Under the pieces are notes generated by a model that saw nothing but the letters and a program-made list of their open reading frames with translations, made no database searches and was not told the origin of the DNA. The translations under genes and the position numbers were made by a program. Positions 36,975-40,989 of a stretch of 40,989 nucleotides of DNA are shown piece by piece. How positions within the stretch are numbered: the first letter of the stretch is position 1; each line of letters opens with the position of its first letter. Source of the stretch: UBA1479 sp038109305 (GTDB taxonomy: Bacteria; Pseudomonadota; Alphaproteobacteria; Rhodospirillales; Casp-alpha2); the NCBI GenBank assembly GCA_038109305.1, contig JAYNIR010000021.1, forward strand, positions 1 to 40,989, in the 5' to 3' direction.

Positions 36975-37961
36975 TCAAATTTTTTCCGGGGCCACTTCGT
37001 TCAGCAAGGATTCGCCCTTTAGGAAGCGCGGCAGGCTATCGAAAAACAAGTCGTCCCAACGGCCCCGCGAGCCGCTGCCGTTGAACGACGTGTGGGCGCT
37101 GATGATCACGCCGGGATGCCTCCAAAGCGGGTCGTCGGCAGGCAAAGGTTCCTGATTGAAAACATCCAGAACCGCTTGTGAAATTCGCCCGTCATCCAGG
37201 GCCGCCTTTAACGCCGGTTCATCAATCAAGCCGCCGCGGGCAATATTGACCAGGAGTGCTCCGGGTTTTACGGCGCCAAAGAAACGGGCGTTTGCCATAT
37301 CGCGGGTTTCGTCGTTCAAGGCGCAGGCCAAAACGATCACGTCGGCGTCCGATAGATATGTTGCCATATCGTCTAGGCTACCGACCCGGTCGACGCCGTC
37401 GATCGGCTGCGGCGACCTGCGAATAACCGAAACGGACGCGCCGAATGCCCGCGCGCGGGACGCGACGTTTGCGCCGATCGGCCCATAACCGACGATAAGC
37501 CAATTCGTCTCGGCAATTTCGCGAAAGGGTGTTTTCTCCCACGTTTTTTCGGATTGCAGTTGTTGCCGCCGGGCAATCGGATGGAAGCAGGCGAGCACAT
37601 TGGCCAAGACGTATTCGGAAATGGCGACGGCTTGGGCGCTCGAATTGCAGATGCGCACGCCCTTGTCCGCGATCTTTTTGTAAGCCGGCAGATCAAGCCC
37701 GGCATTGAACGTCTGCATCACGTCTATAGACTTGGTTTTGAGCGCCATATCCAGCGCCGGCCCGACTTTCCTGTCGATGCTGAGATCCTGGCTTAGCCAC
37801 AAATAATCGATGCTGATTTCTTCAGGTGCCGATGGGCGGCCATCGACAATGTATTCGCCTTTCTCATTGAACGGGACGAACGACACGTCCGGGCCAAATT
37901 TTTCCAATCGCGACCGAAGTCTATCGATCGTTTTTTCGTAAACTGCAACGGTTTTGGGCAT
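36975..37961 (-). CDS. D-isomer-specific 2-hydroxyacid dehydrogenase
   Basis: A 328-aa NAD(P)-dependent enzyme that reduces 2-keto acids to D-2-hydroxyacids or the reverse. The dinucleotide fold has VGYGPIGANVASRARAFGAS (about 165-184). The catalytic residues are Arg in VNIARGGLIDE, Glu in VFNQEPLPADDP and His in ISAHTSFNGSG. NSSAQAVAISEYVLANVLA is the helix that leads into the fold. The substrate cannot be assigned. The ATG at 37961 has GAAAG about 12 bases upstream. It lies between ethylmalonyl-CoA mutase (upstream on the same strand) and the mutase remnant, inside the segment bracketed by an inverted repeat, so it may have come with that segment. Confidence 0.9.
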   Translation of the reverse strand: MPKTVAVYEKTIDRLRSRLEKFGPDVSFVPFNEKGEYIVDGRPSAPEEISIDYLWLSQDLSIDRKVGPALDMALKTKSIDVMQTFNAGLDLPAYKKIADKGVRICNSSAQAVAISEYVLANVLACFHPIARRQQLQSEKTWEKTPFREIAETNWLIVGYGPIGANVASRARAFGASVSVIRRSPQPIDGVDRVGSLDDMATYLSDADVIVLACALNDETRDMANARFFGAVKPGALLVNIARGGLIDEPALKAALDDGRISQAVLDVFNQEPLPADDPLWRHPGVIISAHTSFNGSGSRGRWDDLFFDSLPRFLKGESLLNEVAPEKI

Positions 37962-38047
37962 GGGCTGATCTTTCGGTGGTTTCAGTGCCGGATTACAATC
38001 CGTGATGGCCGCTATCGTAGGGCGATCTCTGACGCAGGTACATTGAT

Positions 38048-38179
38048 GTTTCGCGCAAAGCCAACGTCGTGCGGCCCGAGCGCAGCGACGATGACGCGAG
38101 CAAATCTAGGACAGGTTTTGCGATTCTTTTTTAGTTTCGCGCAAAGCCACCTTCGGCCTGATGGCCTCGGGTTTTGCGA
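38048..38179. repeat. Two pairs of direct repeats downstream of the mutase gene
   Basis: GTTTCGCGCAAAGCCA occurs at 38048-38063 and 38134-38149 (86-base period), and GGTTTTGCGA occurs at 38114-38123 and 38170-38179. Between them is the inverted-repeat copy at 38065-38104. No gene is seen in the 219 bases between the dehydrogenase and the mutase; the interval seems to be an extragenic repeat block. Confidence 0.65.
38065..38106 (-). repeat. Right copy of the diverged inverted repeat
   Basis: The complement of 38065-38093 matches 35713-35741 at 25 of 29 positions. The similarity extends another dozen bases with one gap (GATTTGCTCGCG against GATTGCGCGCG). The two copies face each other and enclose the protease remnant, the mutase remnant and the dehydrogenase. 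Confidence 0.65.
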
Positions 38180-38180
38180 C

Positions 38181-40223
38181 TTATTCCGCCGCCGTGGCGA
38201 GACCTTCTGCCGCCAGGTCGACGATCTGATCCATGATCCGGGTCAGGTCGAAATCCTTGGGTGTGTAGACGCGGGCGACGCCCGCGGCTTTCAGGGTTTC
38301 CGCATCCGCTTCGGGGATGATGCCGCCGACGACCACCGGGATGTCGTCGAGCCCTTCGGCCCGCATCCTGTTCATGACGTCGGTCACCAGCGCGATGTGC
38401 GATCCGGACAGAACGGAAAGGCCAACCACGTGCACGGCCTCGTCACGGGCGGCGTTGACGATTTCCTGCGGCGTCAGGCGGATACCTTCGTAGACGACCT
38501 CCATCCCGGCATCTCTTGCGCGAACCGCGATCTGCTCCGCACCGTTGGAATGGCCGTCCAATCCCGGCTTGCCGACCAGAATCTTGATCCGGCGGCCAAG
38601 CGCGTTGAAAACGTCCTCGACCCGCTGCCGCAACCGGCCGATGTCGCCCAAGGGCTCGGCGGAGGCACCCGATATGCCGGTCGGCGCGCGGTATTCGCCG
38701 AAGATATCGCGTAATGTTTGGCCCCATTCGCCGGTGGTGACGCCCGCGTGGGCGCATTGGATCGAGGGCTCCATGATGTTCGCCGCACCGCGCGCGGCCT
38801 CTGCGAGCGCGGCCAGCGCCGTCTTGACCTTCGCTTCGTCGCGCTGCGCGCGCCAGGCGTTGAGGTTGTCGATCTGATTCTTTTCGGGCTCTTCCGAAAC
38901 CGTGACGATGGCGCCCGCTTCGCCCAACAATGGCGAGGGCTCGGCCTCGATAAATTTATTGACGCCGACGACAATCTGATCACCGGTTTCGATGTCGGCC
39001 AGGCGCTTGGCGCTGGCGGAGACCAGCCGCTGTTTCATGTAGCCGGTTTCGATCGCCTGAACGGCGCCGCCCATCTCGTCAATCCGTTCAAGCTCCGCCT
39101 TGGCCTCGGCCTTCAGTTCCTCGACCCGGGCTTCGATCTCGGTCGAGCCTTCGAAGATGTCGCCGAATTGCAGCAGGTCGGTTTCATAGGCCAGCACCTG
39201 CTGCATGCGGAGCGACCATTGCTGATCCCATGGGCGGGGCAGGCCGAGCGCTTCGTTCCACGCTGGCAGCTGCACGGCGCGCGCCCGCGCGTTTTTGGAC
39301 AACGTGACCGCCAGCATTTCGAGCAATATCCGGTAGACGTTGTTTTCCGGCTGCTGTTCCGTCAGGCCGAGCGAATTGACCTGCACGCCGTAACGGAAGC
39401 GGCGATACTTCGGGTCCTCGACGCTGTAGCGGTCCGCCGTGATTTCGTCCCACAGCTCAGTAAACGCGCGCATCTTGCACATTTCGGTGATGAACTTGAG
39501 CCCGGCATTGACGAAAAAGCTGATCCGCCCGACGAGGCGCGGGAAGTCTTCTTCGGCGAACTGGCCCGACGCGCGGACCGTATCCAATATCGAAATTGCA
39601 TTCGCCAGCGCGTAGGCCAGTTCCTGCACCGGCGTCGCGCCCGCTTCCTGCAGGTGATAGCTGCACACGTTGACCGGATTCCATTTCGGCACCTCGCGCC
39701 CGGTGAAGGCGATGGTGTCGGCGGTCAGGCGCAGCGACGGCCCCGGCGGGAAAATGTAGGTGCCGCGCGACAGATATTCCTTCAACACGTCGTTCTGCGT
39801 CGTCCCGGACAGATCTGCGCGCTTGGCACCCTGGCGTTCCGCCGCCGCGATGTATAGCGCCAACAGCCATGCCGCCGGCGCGTTGATGGTCATCGACGTG
39901 TTCATCTGGGAAAGCGGGATGCCGTCGAACAGGCGTTCCATATCGCCCAGGTGCGAAATGGGCACGCCGACCTTGCCGACCTCGCCCCGGGCCAAGGGAT
40001 GATCGGCGTCATATCCCGTCTGGGTCGGCAGGTCGAAGGCGACGGATAGCCCCGTCTGCCCACGGGTCAGATTCGTGCGGTACAGCTTGTTCGATTCGGC
40101 CGCCGACGAATGCCCCGAATAGGTTCTGAACAGCCAGGGTTTTTCGACCTCCCGCGGGGCCGCTTTTTGCGATGCAGCGGCCTTTGCCCCGGTGCCTGCT
40201 ACGTCCGCGAATTTGTCCGCCAT
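38181..40223 (-). CDS. ecm: Ethylmalonyl-CoA mutase (MeaA-type, adenosylcobalamin-dependent)
   Basis: Isomerises (2R)-ethylmalonyl-CoA to methylsuccinyl-CoA in the ethylmalonyl-CoA pathway. The protein is 680 aa, shorter than methylmalonyl-CoA mutase and of MeaA length. The N-terminal TIM barrel contains FRTYSGHSSAAESNKLYRTN, GLSVAFDLPTQTGYDADHP and NTSMTINAPAAWLLALYI; the barrel end has VQVNSLGLTEQQPEN. The C-terminal cobalamin domain has GLDGHSNGAEQIAVRARDAG with the DxHxxG lower-ligand His, VGLSVLSGSH and VVVGGIIP. GGGAGG lies about 10 bases before the ATG at 40223. It diverges from ccr, which makes the precursor, a typical pairing for this pathway. A general methylmalonyl-CoA mutase is less likely given the motif set and context. 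Confidence 0.95.
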   Translation of the reverse strand: MADKFADVAGTGAKAAASQKAAPREVEKPWLFRTYSGHSSAAESNKLYRTNLTRGQTGLSVAFDLPTQTGYDADHPLARGEVGKVGVPISHLGDMERLFDGIPLSQMNTSMTINAPAAWLLALYIAAAERQGAKRADLSGTTQNDVLKEYLSRGTYIFPPGPSLRLTADTIAFTGREVPKWNPVNVCSYHLQEAGATPVQELAYALANAISILDTVRASGQFAEEDFPRLVGRISFFVNAGLKFITEMCKMRAFTELWDEITADRYSVEDPKYRRFRYGVQVNSLGLTEQQPENNVYRILLEMLAVTLSKNARARAVQLPAWNEALGLPRPWDQQWSLRMQQVLAYETDLLQFGDIFEGSTEIEARVEELKAEAKAELERIDEMGGAVQAIETGYMKQRLVSASAKRLADIETGDQIVVGVNKFIEAEPSPLLGEAGAIVTVSEEPEKNQIDNLNAWRAQRDEAKVKTALAALAEAARGAANIMEPSIQCAHAGVTTGEWGQTLRDIFGEYRAPTGISGASAEPLGDIGRLRQRVEDVFNALGRRIKILVGKPGLDGHSNGAEQIAVRARDAGMEVVYEGIRLTPQEIVNAARDEAVHVVGLSVLSGSHIALVTDVMNRMRAEGLDDIPVVVGGIIPEADAETLKAAGVARVYTPKDFDLTRIMDQIVDLAAEGLATAAE

Positions 40224-40439
40224 AAAGTCAGCCTCCCGGACTGAAAAATATCATTTATCGTAAAATTTAGTAATTTTATTACATTAAAAGCAAAATTTAA
40301 GAAATTTCAATTTTGTGCATTGCGAAGAAACCATAAAGCGGATAAGACGATTTGCAAAGAGAAAACGGACGTTGCCCAGGCATCTGGGACGGGCATCGGA
40401 CGGGGAAGGCGCAATCAGCGACGAAGGGAGGCGCAATTT
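40224..40439. promoter_or_regulatory. Divergent ecm/ccr promoter region with a TTTGCAAA site
   Basis: This 216-base region is strongly AT-rich at 40245-40320. It holds GTAAT-TTT-ATTAC (40270-40282), a perfect short palindrome, and TTTGCAAA at 40351-40358, with a weaker ATTGCGAA at 40319-40326. TTTGCAAA is the known target of RamB/PccR-type short-chain acyl-CoA regulators (ScfR family) in other bacteria. That the site is used here is inference; no regulator gene of that family is in the window. Confidence 0.5.
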
Positions 40440-40989
40440 ATGTCTAACGCCGCCGCAGTGATCGAATTGAACCCGGAACAAGACAACAATCCCTACGCGG
40501 GCCTGCCGAAAAAGGACCTTTACGAGGTCGGCGAGATCCCGCCCCTGGGCCATGTACCGAAACAGATGTACGCCTGGGCGATCCGCAAGGAACGCCACGG
40601 CGAGCCCGAAACCGCCATGCAGGTCGAAGTTGTCGGCGTCCCCGAACTGGACAGCCACGATGTGCTGATCATGGTGATGGCGGCGGGCGTAAATTACAAC
40701 GGTGTGTGGGCCGCGCTCGGCACGCCGATTTCCCCCTTCGATTATCACAAGGCCGAATACCACATCGCCGGTTCCGACGGGGCGGGCATCGTCTACGCCG
40801 TCGGATCGAAGGTGAAGCGGTTCAAGGTCGGCGACGAAGTCGTGGTGCATTGTAACCAGGACGACGGCGACGACGAGGAATGTAACGGCGGCGACCCGAT
40901 GTTTTCAACCTCGCAGCGCATCTGGGGCTACGAAACGCCGGACGGCTCCTTCGCCCAGTTCTGCCGCGTGCAGGACCGCCAGTGCATGA
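40440..40989 (+). CDS. ccr: Crotonyl-CoA carboxylase/reductase, N-terminal part (runs off the window)
   Basis: Catalyses NADPH-dependent reductive carboxylation of crotonyl-CoA to ethylmalonyl-CoA, the key step of the ethylmalonyl-CoA pathway. The 183 codons present start MSNAAAVIELNPEQDNNPYA and include LYEVGEIPPLGHVPKQMYAW, VMAAGVNYNGVWAALGTPIS, the MDR-type GSDGAGIVYAVGSKVKRFKV and VVVHCNQDDGDDEECNGGDP. These are hallmarks of Ccr rather than of a general quinone reductase. AGGGAGG lies about 9 bases before the ATG at 40440. Its cofactor-binding and C-terminal domains are beyond the window. Confidence 0.95.
   Translation, partial: MSNAAAVIELNPEQDNNPYAGLPKKDLYEVGEIPPLGHVPKQMYAWAIRKERHGEPETAMQVEVVGVPELDSHDVLIMVMAAGVNYNGVWAALGTPISPFDYHKAEYHIAGSDGAGIVYAVGSKVKRFKVGDEVVVHCNQDDGDDEECNGGDPMFSTSQRIWGYETPDGSFAQFCRVQDRQCM

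Overview
The window looks like a chromosomal segment of a GC-rich alphaproteobacterium, most likely from the Rhodospirillales or a relative. The reasons are the order rpoD, dnaG, GatB/YqeY, carA, carB, greA; an ftsE-ftsX-ydcF-plsC run; a divergent ethylmalonyl-CoA mutase / crotonyl-CoA carboxylase-reductase pair; and abundant GTG and TTG starts. The taxon is inferred from gene content only.

Region by region. 1-9.5 kb holds information-processing and nucleotide genes: rpoD (3' end outside the window), dnaG and a GatB/YqeY protein on the minus strand, then carA-carB (overlapping by one base), a terminator-like hairpin and greA on the plus strand. 9.5-11.4 kb is a tight two-gene cassette of a radical SAM protein and a metallophosphoesterase-fold protein that lacks the metal-site-1 ligands. 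11.5-12.1 kb has tRNA-Gly(CCC) and a highly structured, terminator-ended RNA candidate that resembles 6S RNA. 12.2-15.5 kb is a glutathione-dependent formaldehyde oxidation cluster (frmA, a TPR protein, a MaoC-fold protein, fghA). The next 600 bases carry a 39-codon membrane-protein gene with a very good ribosome binding site and a long hairpin with a G-free loop. 16.1-19.2 kb is ftsE-ftsX-ydcF-plsC. A zinc-ribbon/DUF3426 membrane protein faces away from it. 20.5-26.4 kb is argH-lptM-lysA plus a large DUF4175/TIGR02302 membrane protein. 26.5-27.5 kb has a TlpA-type thioredoxin and a small lipoprotein.

From 27.6 to 38.1 kb the sequence is more accessory and shows decay. There is a 1-Cys peroxiredoxin pseudogene with three lesions, a 55-codon gene split by a stop, a DUF1127 gene, an Xaa-Pro aminopeptidase, a CoA-transferase / HMG-CoA-lyase-like / LysR group, a methyltransferase with a 3' frameshift, a small gene with a possible in-frame stop, an AT-richer decayed trypsin-like protease, a remnant of a B12-dependent mutase tail and a D-2-hydroxyacid dehydrogenase. 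A diverged inverted repeat of roughly 40 bp brackets the protease-dehydrogenase segment. The window ends with ethylmalonyl-CoA mutase and the start of crotonyl-CoA carboxylase/reductase, transcribed divergently from an AT-rich promoter region that contains one TTTGCAAA site.

Together the metabolic genes suggest acetyl-CoA assimilation through the ethylmalonyl-CoA pathway and formaldehyde detoxification. The most unusual items are the radical SAM / site-1-less phosphoesterase cassette, the structured RNA candidate, the 39-aa membrane protein with its anti-Shine-Dalgarno hairpin, and the cluster of genes interrupted by in-frame TAA codons.
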